A stretch of 64,000 bases of DNA from NCBI RefSeq assembly GCF_042453785.1, contig NC_091669.1, positions 13,342,501 through 13,406,500 of the forward strand. The letters run 5' to 3'. This document shows, piece by piece, positions 24,089 to 35,500 of this stretch (position 1 is its first letter; every line of letters starts with the position of its first letter). Under the pieces are notes generated by a model. It made no database searches, was not told where the DNA came from, and worked only from the letters and a program-made list of their open reading frames with translations. Source of the stretch: Malus domestica (taxonomy: Eukaryota > Streptophyta > Magnoliopsida > Rosales > Rosaceae). A program made the translations under genes and the position numbers.

Positions 24089-25095
24089 TGTTGTTCTAGG
24101 ATAGCACCAAACCAATTGAAAGCCAACTCAAACTAACCCACATGATATATATTAAATAAAGGAAAAATTAGTATCCGGTCCCTAGTTCTTACTGTTCATT
24201 GACTAAAACCTTATTAGTTTTCAAATTTTGATTCAAGTCCCTAGTATTAATGTGATAATGAATTTACATGTTTATTATATAATTTTTTAATATAAAAATT
24301 AGTAATTAATTTAGGGTTTAATACTCACACCTCTATTAAACTTCTAATTAATTTTCAATTCAAACATTTCCAAAATAATAAAAAATTAAATTAAATTAAG
24401 TTTGTACCTATTAGTTTTTTTATATATAAAAAGATTCTCAATTTTTTAATCTTAAATGTACCCATTCATATAATTTTTCAATTTTTTTAATCTTAAATGT
24501 ACCCATTCTCAAATATATCAATTTGTTATATGTAAAATGTACCCTTTTTTAATATAAAATCCATTCAATTTTTTTAATCCATGTTTAAACTTATATGGGT
24601 ACATTCTTTTTGGTTGATTTGAGAATGTATCCATGTTTTGGTACAATAACTTTTTTTGTTAATTTTGGTTAATGTACCCATACATATATGTACACACTCA
24701 CACACACACAATATAATAAAGAGTATAATTTATATTTTATTATTTTTAATCCCATAAATTATGGGTTTTATTTAAAATCTCATTAATATAAACAATTACA
24801 AATTTCAATTTTTAATTTTTAATTTAAAAAAAATATAGTAACTTACATTATTACATTAATGTCAGGGACCTCAATCAAAAACTAAAAATTAATAAGGTTT
24901 CAATTAAAGAATATTGATAGATAGGGACCGCATCTAAAGTATCCCTTAAATAAAATACAAGAACAAAAATAGAAAAGACACCAAGATTTAAATAGATTCT
25001 TCGACAATCAGTGTAACTAGAGTAAGTCCTCGAAGCAGTAAAAGCTCACCCAATAATCCACTATCAATCAAATAAGAGTGTTTAAAAAGTGTTGG
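24089..25095 (-). mobile_element. Truncated copia LTR interrupted by a MULE
   Basis: Starts TGTTGTTCTAGGATAGCACC and matches the LTRs at 28251 and 31208, for example AGCAGTAAAAGCTCACCCAA. It is split by the element at 24161-24945, and homology stops at 25095, about half-way along the LTR. Confidence 0.75.
24161..24945. mobile_element. Mutator-like element inside the LTR
   Basis: A perfect 9-bp duplication TTAAATAAA flanks it (24152-24160 and 24946-24954). The ends are GGAAAAATTAGTATCCGGTCCC and, inverted from the right, GGGATACTTTAGATGCGGTCCC. The 785-bp interior is AT-rich and non-coding. Removing it and one TSD copy rejoins the LTR exactly. Confidence 0.85.
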
Positions 25096-26600
25096 TATAG
25101 TGTCAATAATATATCAAAAGAAACATTTTTCTCAATAACCTTTTGGACATATTTTTATAATGCAGTTCATGGTTGAAGTGACAACCGCTTATATTTCTAT
25201 CATGCAGCTCATAATTCATGATTGATGTCAATAATATTTTGTTATATTTGTATGGACATATTTTTATAATGCAGTTCACGATTGAAGTGGAAATTGACTA
25301 CCGCTTATATTTCTATCATCCAGCTCATAATTCATGATTGATGTTAATAATATTTTGTTATATTTGTAAGACTTTTTTTAATTTATTATTAGTAAAGGGA
25401 GAGAGTGGATTCGAAATTATTACAATAATTTAAGAGATGAAGAATTTTGAACCAACTATAATGCATGTGTAAAAATTCAACATCCTAACCATTAAAATAT
25501 CAAATTACATGCATATTTGTATGACTTTGAGTATCCGTCCAAATTATTGAAATGGACTACCACTTTGTTAATTAATGCAGTTCATGATGGCTTGAAAAGT
25601 GTTGGTTTCGTGATTTGTATGCTCTCTATTTTAAATTAAATTTTATCAGAAAATGCTACAACTTCTGTTAAGAGCTCCTTATTTCTGTTACGCGTTACGA
25701 TCCAGGTCTAAAATATCGATATTATTTTGATATTTTCATCGAAATTTTCGTGTTTTTAGACTACCAATATTTCCGATATGATCGATATTTTAGACCTTGA
25801 TAGGAACTCTATGTGGTACTAAGTCACTCATGTATCTTACCATGCAATGTATAAAGTGTAAAATATTGTACTAATTCATTATATATAAATGATTATGGTG
25901 TGTTTAAATTTCTTTCATTAATTACTACATATTTTCTACACTCACAATATTTGCCAGCTCGCTATATAATCAACTTAAATTAGTTAAATCCAGCATGCAA
26001 TGCATTTCCTTCTAATTTTTTTGTGATAAACTAATAGATAATTGACTAAATAAACATCCTGCAAAGTTTCAATAAAAATTTCCATGTTTTTCTTACAATT
26101 TCCGTGGTTTTTATTCAATTTTTATCGATATCGATAATATCCTGATATTTCCATCGAAATTTTCGTGTTTTTGGACTACCGATATTTCTGATATCATCAA
26201 TATTTTAGACATTGGTTACGACCATATGTAAGCTCGTGTAGCGAGTGATAAATGTTTTAATTATTATTTTAAATTCAACTAGCAGAGAGCACATATTTTG
26301 TGTGTGTAAACAATTTCTCTTAATAAGTGCATATTTTTTTTTAATATTACATAATTAGTGTTTTGTCCTCTTTATGTAAATATTGTGTATCAAAATTAAG
26401 GGTAAAATTAGGAAAAATAAGGATATGATTGTCATATTGTCAAAAGGTACAAAATTACTATTTTGCCCTCCTTTTGTCAATAGTGTGTATCAAACAAAAG
26501 TGAGGGCAAAATAAGAAACAAAGGGTGACAAGGAGTGTTCTCTTAATGGTATAGAATAGATATAGATATTAATGTTTATAGCCAAATAAATTTCTAGAGC
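25096..26600. other. Non-coding repeat-rich stretch
   Basis: Contains a 109-bp tandem duplication (25145 and 25254, both starting GGACATATTTTTATAATGCAG-like) and two copies of a 'GATATT...CATCGAAATTTTCGTGTTTTT' repeat (about 25706-25800 and 26108-26215). No gene is seen. Confidence 0.55.
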
Positions 26601-26618
26601 TGGCTCTTACGTTTAATC

Positions 26619-26716
26619 TTTTACGTTGGATGAGCTACACAGAACATTTCACGCGATTTACACTCGGGAAGGCAACGGAAACCGCTTGCAATATTGTGCA
26701 AGATCGCATAGGGATG
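26619..26716 (-). pseudogene. Cyclase last-exon relic B
   Basis: Aligns without gaps to the last 13 or so codons and stop of the intact cyclase. On the minus strand it reads SLCDLAQYCKRFPLPSRV then a stop, compared with [18 protein letters not shown] then a stop. The rest of the exon is missing, and unrelated sequence follows from 26717. Its flank TTGGATGAGCTACACA is shared with relic A. Confidence 0.65.
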
Positions 26717-27460
26717 CCAGAAAGTTTTCTAATTTTTCTGTTGGAGTGACCGACTCCAATACATTTTAGGTCTGATGCCAAAGGCGGCTTGAATGAGTAC
26801 GGATATCTACGGATGATTCTGTTATTCCCATCGTCTCCCATGACGGTGGAAAATGAAACAACAGGTGTACAGGGAGAGATGGTCTGACTGGGAACTAGCC
26901 TTCTTGCTTCTATCTTTGACCTTGGTGGCTTGATATCACTGTCCAATTTATGCCGTGTTCAGATTTTAAGCTGATGGCCAACAAGTAAAAGCTGTTATAG
27001 TTTGACCAAAGCAACCATCTCAGCACTCGCATCGAAAATGGGAAACCAAATTCGCATCTAAAATGTAAAAGATGGATTTCATTAACTTGAAAAAATTATA
27101 GATGGTTGATCCAAAATAAATAAATATATATATATATATATATTTATTATAGATGGAAACCCATTACCATGAGATACAAACTCATATGTAAAAGGTGAAG
27201 CATATTGTTACAACCAACTTGACTACTGATATATTAGAATATCATAAAAAAAATTAAAAATTAAAAATTAAAAATACTACATTATTTAACTTTAAGTAAC
27301 TAATGTTTAACTGCACTGGGGAAGGAAACATATCCCCAGATATCATCCAACGTTGAAGTCCACAAAATTCATTATAAAGCAATGAAAGGACGGTTTCCAA
27401 AAAAACAAGCAATTAAAGGACGGTTTCCAAAAAAAAAGCAATGAAAGGAAGGACATGCCA
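26717..27460. other. Intergenic sequence, unidentified open stretch
   Basis: An open minus-strand stretch (to about 26946, starting MDSDIKPPRSKIEARR) precedes relic B, but I recognise no domain. A (TA)n tract lies near 27120-27145, and a duplicated AAAGGACGGTTTCC unit near 27386-27435. Confidence 0.35.
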
Positions 27461-28152
27461 AAAGGATTCCCCACGAATGAGCTGTAAGTTCCAAGTCCAG
27501 AACGCCATTCTTGACATCAAAGGTTGTAGAATTTTTTAGGTCGACGGGTCAAGGGTCCACTCTAACAGCACCGATACGTGTTAGTTAGAATAGGATAATC
27601 CTATGTAAATTGCTTTCCTCCTCTCCCTTTGGCTGATGTGGGATGGCTAGCTTTCAACACGCCCCCGCATGTGAGACCCTATTTTTGTGGGTCACATGTG
27701 GAGATCCACACATCGGCAACCACTGGAGCCAAATCGGGGCGCACCCAACACGCGGGGCCAAACGAGGACCCACCCAATCACATGACAGTATGAACCCATC
27801 CCCTAGCTCTGATACCATGTAAAAAATTTCAAGTCGATGTCGACAGGCCGAGAGCTCGCTCCAACAACATCGATATTATCCCACCTTTACCACCTACTCA
27901 ATCCGTCAGGTGTGAAGTTTTATCACAAAAAATCTCAATGTTAATTAGAATGAGGTAATCCTATTTAAATTATTTTTCTCCTCTCTCTCTTGCCGATGTG
28001 GGATGGCTGGCTTCCAACAAAGGTCGTCTGCAGTACGATTCCAAAATAAACAGAGATTTGTAGCACCAAACCAAAATAGAGTAATTTTCAGTTTGTTAAG
28101 TGCATTTCATTGATTGCTCAATAAATAAAACTTACTTCCTAATATACTGATT
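27461..28152 (-). pseudogene. Cyclase 3'-flank relic C, split by a TRIM
   Basis: The parts 27461-27524 and 28020-28140 follow the intact gene's downstream region (about 14455-14770), including CCATTCTTGACATCAAAGGT against CCATCCTTGACTTCAAAGGT and AACAGA.ATTTGT.GCAC. The TRIM at 27525-28019 interrupts it. To the right it joins copia gag sequence, so the rest of that cyclase copy is gone. Confidence 0.6.
27525..28019 (-). mobile_element. TRIM retrotransposon (miniature LTR element)
   Basis: Terminal repeats 27525-27659 (135 bp) and 27818-28019 (202 bp) both run from TGTA to CAACA. The left one lacks about 66 bp. On the minus strand the right LTR is followed at once by TGGTATCAGAGC (27806-27817), the initiator-tRNA-Met primer binding site, and a G-rich polypurine tract precedes the other LTR. 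The 5-bp duplication AAGGT flanks it (27520-27524, 28020-28024). The 158-bp interior has no coding capacity. Confidence 0.9.
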
Positions 28153-28925
28153 CGCACAGCGAGGAAAGCATGGGCAGCAGATGAAGCATGGAGACGCGTA
28201 GCCTGTGCCGCATAGGTGAGGAGCCGCTGACGCAGATGAACAAAGGTGGGTATTGTGCTAGGATAACACCAAACCAATTGGAAGCCAACTCAAACTAACC
28301 CACATGAAATATATCAAATAAAATATAAGAACAAAAATAGAAAAGACATAAGGATTTAACCAGGTTTTTCAACAGTCAGTGTATTTGGAGTAAGTCATCG
28401 GAAGCAGTAAAAGCTCACCCAATAATCCACTATCAATCAAATGGGAGTGTTTACAAAGTGTTGGCAATCTCACAACCCAAAGCCTCAATATTCCCAATAA
28501 CTCTCACTCACCAAAGAAACAAATAAAGAAGGAAATATAGTCAATAATTTTCTCCCTATACAAAACTCAAAGCTAATACATAAATACAACTTTGATTGAG
28601 TAAGTGCTAACCAAATAAGAGGAGCACCCTTTCTTCTTCTCTCCAAAATAGGGCTGCAGCACCCCTTATCAAAAGGCAACAAATAGCAACGGCCAATTAA
28701 AACCCTAGCCACCTCCCGTGGCTTTTCAAATGGGCTAAATAAAAGGCCCATTGATTGGGCTGGTGATATCAATTAAATCCCAATAGAACTTGGACACATA
28801 TCCAACAGTTGGCAACGCAGGCATATTAAGAATAGAGACCACAAACATAAGATAATCATTGCCCAGCCCACGAAGAGTAGAGGGAAGTAGAAATGTTGCC
28901 CGTCCGTTACTGCAGGAATATAAAT
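28153..28925 (-). pseudogene. Ty1/copia gag fragment (copy B), split by a solo LTR
   Basis: Minus-strand parts 28808-28925 (LPSTLRGLGNDYLMFVVS, then NMPALPT) and 28153-28250 (FVHLRQRLLTY) join across the LTR into a typical copia gag segment. No polymerase domains are present. Confidence 0.65.
28251..28807 (-). mobile_element. Solo copia LTR inside gag copy B
   Basis: 557 bp ending in CAACA, with its left terminus mutated to TATTGTGC. Flanking GTGGG (28246-28250) and GTTGG (28808-28812) differ at one base, consistent with a 5-bp target duplication. Related to the LTRs at 24089 and 31208. Confidence 0.7.
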
Positions 28926-29999
28926 TGTATGAAATATTATGTTTTAAAGATATAAATTGTATGAAGACTTTCACATACAAAAATATTTAATCGATAGAGT
29001 CCAATTGAAAATTGTAAAATTTTGGCTATCTATGTACAAAAGGGATTAGATCAACACATTCCACCTAAGTAGTTTCTTCAAAATGGACTTTCCTATGAAA
29101 CTAATAAATTAGAATTAACCAAACTGATGTCATGGATCCCTTTTTAACATATACCAAAATAGCCATATATTTATGCTGACAATAGGTAATCCACGACATA
29201 GATAAATTATACTACGACATAGCTTCAATAATGAGAACATAATCACGACATTGATAAATTTCTCGCCCTCCCTTTTTCGGTCTCATTTCGTACTTTCGCA
29301 TGCAGGCTGCACTACTAAACCCCTTGGTCTTTATTTACAATAGTCAGAGTCGGCAAAATTCTATAGATAGTGGACTAAAAGCCTTTTATTGATATGTGGT
29401 TTGTGTGTTGGTTTTCGTCTCCAAAACACCAAGAGATCAAAAATCGAAACAAATTGGAATATAAATCTTAAAACTTTTGAGCCGAAAACACTCTCTCTAT
29501 AAATTTGAACGAAAATTTCATACAATTATAATTACAAAAACTAAATCATAGTGAAAACGAAGACGACTCTTGCAGGCCGGCCTATACATTAGGCTTGTTC
29601 GGACCCTTGCAGCCTTCTTGCTCGAGCCATTGCTTTTGCTCTTCAACCTATCAAAATCAGAAACCAACACAAACACGCAAATAAAGATGGGACACGTGGA
29701 TAATATCCAACTTCTGTTTGATGGTGACATTTTCTACATGCCGTGCTTGCAGAGAAGGTTAATACGACCACCGTCCAGTTTACCAATAATATTGCATGAC
29801 ATACGCTGGCTGAAATATCGGAAAAAATAGTCAAAATTCTGCTTATGTGGTATGCATGCGGGCAACCACGTCATCAAAGACGGTATGTTAACACGAATGA
29901 AAGTTGTTACCGACTTTTGGGTGGTTGCTTTTAGTCTTATGAGTTATGAATAGAGCGAGTCCTTTTTCGCAGATCAAGGAGGAGGAAACGTCATGACCA
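28926..29999. other. Unassigned sequence, probably retrotransposon debris
   Basis: Open stretches occur on both strands near 29518-29830, but none shows a recognisable domain. It may be interior of the decayed copia element. Confidence 0.3.
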
Positions 30000-30007
30000 G
30001 CGTCAGC

Positions 30008-31008
30008 TAGGGTTGGGCAAAATACTGTCTATTTAAAGTTAATGTTTACGGTTATGAGTGACTGTTTAGACAAATAAATGGTTATGGGTATAACCGTTTA
30101 TTAATGAAATTTAAATGGACGGTTATGGATATTATCTGCAGTTATAATGGGTATCCATCGGTTATGGGTAGTACCCGTGGTTATAACGGATATCCATTTA
30201 TCCATTTAATTTAATATATGTAAAATTAAAAATAAAATTAAAAATTAAAAACCCTCAGAGAACTCACAACTCAGTCACTCTCTCTTTGTCTCTCAACTTC
30301 GACTCGACCTCACCTCAGCGACCTCATATAAAAATGTTTACCAGTGCTTCAGTTATAACGGGTATCTATCGGTTATGTGATGCTTACCACTACATTGGTA
30401 TATAAAGATGTATTTCCTCGTTTAAAGCAGTGTGAGCCTTCATATAAAAATGTTCCAAGTGAAGAAGATTGGGCGAAGACTAACATGATTGCTGAAAAGT
30501 TGGAGATCTGTCACCAAGTGACTGAGTTATTTTCTCGGATCAAGTATCCCACATCAAAAGTTTATTTTCCAAATGTGTGTCAGATTGGGATTGCAATCTG
30601 TAAGCGGCTTGAGTCTGACCATGTTGAAGTTAAGTTAATGGCAACAAAGATGTCAATCAAGTTTGGAAAGTATTGGCATAAACTTCATGGTGCTATGGCA
30701 ATTGCAGCTATCCTTGATCCAAGGTTCAAGATGATACTTTGTGATTGAATGTATTTGAAAGTGTTTAGTTTCATAATATTTTGGAGCTTTGAATTCTAGT
30801 ATTCAAGATAATGACTACTTTTTGTTCTTAGAAGCTTTACTTTTTAGTCATATGGATTATAATTAAAGACTTGCTTGGGTGTAGCAGAAAAATATTATTT
30901 GTAAACCATTATTTCAATTATTGGAATTATATGAGGACTTAAATGATTAAAATAAGGAAAGTGTTGATGGAGACAATCGTAATTAGCCTTAACTGTTGCC
31001 CATCCCTA
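30008..31008 (+). mobile_element. hAT transposon remnant with transposase fragment
   Basis: Ends TAGGGTTGGGCAA (left) and TAGGGATGGGCAA (right, inverted) are flanked by a perfect 8-bp duplication GCGTCAGC (30000-30007 and 31009-31016). The interior holds a transposase fragment (30377-30748). At 1001 bp it is an internally deleted hAT. Repeated GGTTATGGGTA and TATAACCG words fill the left subterminal region. Confidence 0.9.
30377..30748 (+). pseudogene. hAT (RICESLEEPER/BED-type) transposase fragment
   Basis: A 123-codon open stretch reads YKDVFPRLKQCE, VTELFSRIKYPTSKVYFP and AIAAILDPRFKM. This is the central region of plant hAT transposases (hAT-like RNase H fold). The N-terminal BED zinc finger and the C-terminal dimerisation domain are absent, so it cannot encode a working enzyme. 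Confidence 0.8.
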
Positions 31009-31016
31009 GCGTCAGC

Positions 31017-31972
31017 CACGGAGACTTAAGAAAAGTGTTGATGGAGACAATCGTAATTAGCCTTAGCAGAATCAAAGCCAGCCACCAATGAGAGAAATGG
31101 ACTCAGAGAGAGTAGAAACAAGGTGGATGCACACCAGTTGATCAATTTTATACCACGAAACATATTCAGGATTAGGCTTGACGGAAGCATTATCAGTAGC
31201 AGGAAGCTGTTGTGCTAGGATAGTACCAAACCAAGTGAAACCAACTCAAGCTAACCTACAAATGATATATCAAATGAAATGCAAGAACAAAATATAAAAG
31301 ACCCCAAGATTTTAACGAGGTTCCTCAACAGTCAGTATAACTAGAGTACGTCGTCGGAGCAGTAGAAGCTCACCCAATAATCTACTATCAACCAAATGGG
31401 AGTTTACAAGGTGTTGACAATCTTACAACTCAAAACCCCAATACACCTAATAGCTCTCACACACCAAAGAAACAAATAGATAATGAAATATAATGAATAA
31501 TTTTCTCTTTATACAAAGCTCAAAACTATTACAACAACTACTTTGATGGATGATTGCTAACCAAAGAGAGAGCATTTTTTTCTTCTCTCCAAAAACTGGG
31601 CATGCGGCACCCTTTTTTCTTTTCCTCAGCTGCTCTCTATTTTCTGCTCAAACAAAAGGCAGCAGATGCTGCCAATTAAAACCCTAGGCCACCTCACGTG
31701 GCTCCCACATGGGTTAAATAAAAGGGCCCATTCAATTGGGCTGCAGGAAAACATAAAGGCCCACTGAAATTTGGCCACATGTTCAACAGAAGCTTGGTGT
31801 TAGGTGCAGAGGAGGAGCCATCAATATGAGAGAAAAGATCATGAGCAATCAAGAAGGGACGTATCTGACACGTCCAGTTGAGAAAATTAGTCTCTGTAAG
31901 CTTGAAGAAGTGAGTCACATTAGGTCCATAAGGAAGAGAGGGAGCGGAAGAGGATGAGGAAGGGGCTGCCAT
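31017..31972 (-). pseudogene. Ty1/copia gag start, split by a solo LTR
   Basis: On the minus strand an ATG at 31972 opens MAAPSSSSSAPSLPYGP and then FLNWTCQIRPFLIAHDLF, a typical copia gag N-terminus. After the LTR at 31208-31788 the frame resumes with NPEYVSWYKIDQLV (to about 31030), the next conserved gag block. The hAT at 30008-31008 breaks it further. No complete frame remains. Confidence 0.7.
31208..31788 (-). mobile_element. Solo copia LTR with intact target duplication
   Basis: 581 bp, TGTTGTGCTAGG to TTCAACA, flanked by GAAGC on both sides (31203-31207 and 31789-31793). It sits in the middle of an older gag sequence, which shows it is a solo LTR left by recombination and not part of the gag element. 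Confidence 0.9.
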
Positions 31973-32560
31973 GATGGAAGTAGACGGTAAAAAAATTTAG
32001 GTCCCCGGGAGGAGGGGGGGGGGGGCTGCGGCACAAGTTGCAACCTTAACTCGTTCATACCATAAAGAAATTATAAACTTGGTAATTATATTCATAGCAC
32101 AAAGGCCTATATATACAATCACGTATACTTAACATACAAGTAAGGATATGTACAAATTATGAATACATTCAGAATTAGATGACAATATTAATTCCTAACC
32201 TTAGGCGAGACGGTTTCCTTGAACAAGACTCTTCCTCTAAAACAAAATTCTTAAATCACACCCCAAACATGTTTTACTTTCCCGAATTTCCCATTGTACT
32301 TCTCCGCCGTGATCAATTTCCAGTAACCTTTTTTTTTCGTTCTCAAATCTGCTTCTCCTAAAATGAACAAGCTAGAATGCCTCCGAGAACTTTTAGGGCC
32401 CAGAATTCATGAGAATACTTTTGAAGTAAGTCTGTTTAAAAATATTGGGCAGCTAGAGCAGACAGAGAAAAACATTTAAAAGAAATGACTCAATCTGTCT
32501 CTTTTAGGCTTACATGATATTGATCAAAATGAAAACCATTCCCGATCGTCGTTACCATCA
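31973..32560. other. Intergenic sequence downstream of the receptor kinase
   Basis: Contains a run of about 12 G near 32016 and AT-rich sequence. The part next to 32561 is presumably the 3' untranslated region of the minus-strand kinase. No other gene is seen. Confidence 0.4.
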
Positions 32561-35500
32561 TCAAAAGTCAGTCAAGCGACGAGAAGCTGCAAGATCTTCT
32601 CTCTTGCTGCTCACGGCACTAGAGTTACGAGACCCGATACCAAAATCCTCCCTCATGTTCGCAGTAGAGCTCTGCACTAACCGCACCAACTGTTGCACCA
32701 CCTCTGACATTGGTGGCCGAAATTCTGGCTCCCGCTGAAAGATGCAAAGGAATAAAAGTTAGTTATGAACAAATCCCAAATGGAAAAGAGTAAAAGCATA
32801 GGTGAATCACTATTGAAAAAGCAGTTTATTTTTTCCAAGAGAATTGTTCATGTACAGTTCGAATAATGTTATCTGTACTACATTTACTAACTACTTGCGA
32901 CCCACCTCTATTAGAGAAATGTTCAAGATGGTAATGATCCGTAAATGTGGTACAAATCGCACTACTATATGCCAAAATTACAGTTAAGCCTAGCCAGTCG
33001 CTTTAAGGCATCTAAGTCACTAGTAATTACCTGAACACAGATTGCAACGATATCAGCAAACCGCGAGACTGACTTGGGAGGGTAGAGTCCACGCAGTGCA
33101 GGGTCAACCATTTGTGACAGTGCATCGAGATCATGAAGCTGGGGAGTTGCCCAACGCACAAGGCACTGCTCCGCTGGTCGTTTTGAACTAAAGAGAGGAA
33201 CAAAACCAGTTTAATTGCATGACATTGACAATGTTAGCGAATGGAAGGGAGAGTGAGAAGCAAATCTAACGTACCTGTCAACAGGCATTCGACCTGTCAA
33301 TAGTTCCAACATGACTACACCAAAACTGTAAACATCACTCTTTGCCGTATATGCTGATGGCTTTATGCATTCTGGAGCATTGTATCCCATCCCAAGGTTT
33401 TGGCTAGTACGCTGAAAAAAACAGAAGGAGAAATCATCATCAGTACATAAAAATGATCGTATTCTCTATAGACAGCAAAGCCTGAATATCTTATCTATGA
33501 AAGATTGCATTTAGTTTTAAGAGTGACGGGAATTAACCTGGTGAAATGTTGCCAAGCCATGATCGCAAAGACGGGGATTGAGTTCAATGTCAAGCAAAAT
33601 ATTGGATGATTTGATGTTCTTGTGAACTGTGGATGGAGAGCAACCATCATGGAGGTACCTGGAAACAATTTACAAAGAGTTTATCAAATTATTACAAGAA
33701 ATCCTGGTAAATGAAAATAGCAAAATTGCTAGATATACAAGTATATATATTCACTTACTCAACAGCCCGGGCAGTGCCTAAAGCGATTCTGACTCTTGTG
33801 TTCCAAGTTAGGGGATTACTGTAGTCATCCGACATGTGTAAGAATTCGTGAAGCGAGCCATTCCTGAAGTACTCATAAATCAACATGTTGTGACCGTGTT
33901 CTGAACAATAGCCAACAAGTTCGGCGATGTTGGCATGACGAATCTTGGAGATGTTTACGACAATGTTAGAAAATTCTTGCGGTGGTGAGCCTTGAAAAAG
34001 TGAGGAATCAATCTTTTTAACGGCTAAAACCTGATACACATATGTGGCATAGAATTATTAGAAACAAAATTATAACATGAACATATACGTATAGCTAGAG
34101 AAATAGCAATCATATAATGATAGTAAAATATACCTTCCCATCATCATACTTAGCCCTGTAGACACGTCCAATGGAGCCCTGCCCGAGAAGGCGAGCTGGT
34201 GAAAAGTTAGCAGTAGCAACCTGCAAATCTGCCAAAGCGTAAGTGGTAGCTTTTACAGAGGTGCTTCTTCTGGCAAAGGATTGCAAACGGCCAGACAGTG
34301 ACATGAAACCAATTGATGGAGATTTTGAAACAGGCTTTATGTCAATTGAAACGGCTGCAGAATCTATCAACAGCATATCTTCTAGTCAGTCGAGAGTGAT
34401 CCCACGTTACAACGTAACAAGAAAACTATAGTAGAAAGTTAATTAAATCCATGTAAGAATAGAGAAATGATTTACGCACGCTCTTCTTGTCCCCTTCTGC
34501 ACTCGTCCCTTTTTTCTAGCCTTTGGGTTGAATAAATCAAAGGACACTCAAGGGACAGAAAAAAGGGGAGAAAGACAGTCTGAAGACCATACTGGTTATA
34601 TTATCCACCAAAAAAAAATTTCTTAACAAACAAATTACCCTTGTAGTCAGAAGTCAATTCTTTAGATAAATCCTTAGATGAATAGGTGCGAAACGACTTG
34701 CGCTGGCTAAGCCTGTCATCATCGAGGAGATGCGAAGAAGAACGTTTTCTTCTTGAAAACAGCGCAATTATAATTGCAAGCAGCAACAATACGCCAAGAG
34801 CTATCCCAGCTATGGTTACTCCAGTGACTACAGAAGAGTTGCTGCTGCCACTCTTTTTGCCTGACCCTCTATTGCGGTGTGCACCAGGAGGAGAAGGCGG
34901 AGATGGTCCAGAAGACCAGGAGTTTCCTCCAGACCTTCGATTAGATAAAGTCAGAAAAAAAAAAAAAAATTCTTAAGCACTGCATACCTACATTGATCTT
35001 TGAAAGAGATACTCACCTTATGTTTATACCCTTCAAATCGTTGGGGATCCAGCCAGAAAAGTGGTTATTTTCGATATTCCTGCCAGCACAATAATGAATT
35101 CATTGTGTGAAAAAAAGTTACTAAGAAGTGTTTAAGAAGTGTTTAAGAATCAAAGCATGTTATAAGATGTTTTGCTAAATGAATTTCATTTGTATAACAA
35201 AAATCTAGATCAAAGACACTTACAATTCCTCAACGGGAGTGTACACAAGCACATTGATTTGACCGGTAAGTTGATTGTTCTGCAGATATCTGCACAAAGA
35301 CATAAAGGGCTTGCCAACCAGGAACCTAGAAAACGTATAAATATAAATTTAGAGGATTTAATGCTTCTTACAATTTTTTGAGGCTTGAAAGCTTTCCAAA
35401 ACTCTGAGGCAAGTTGCCAGTTATTGAGTTGTAAGATAGATCCCTGCACATGATTTTGTGATATACGAGTTAGTCACTAACCCTTAAAATATAGCAGCAA

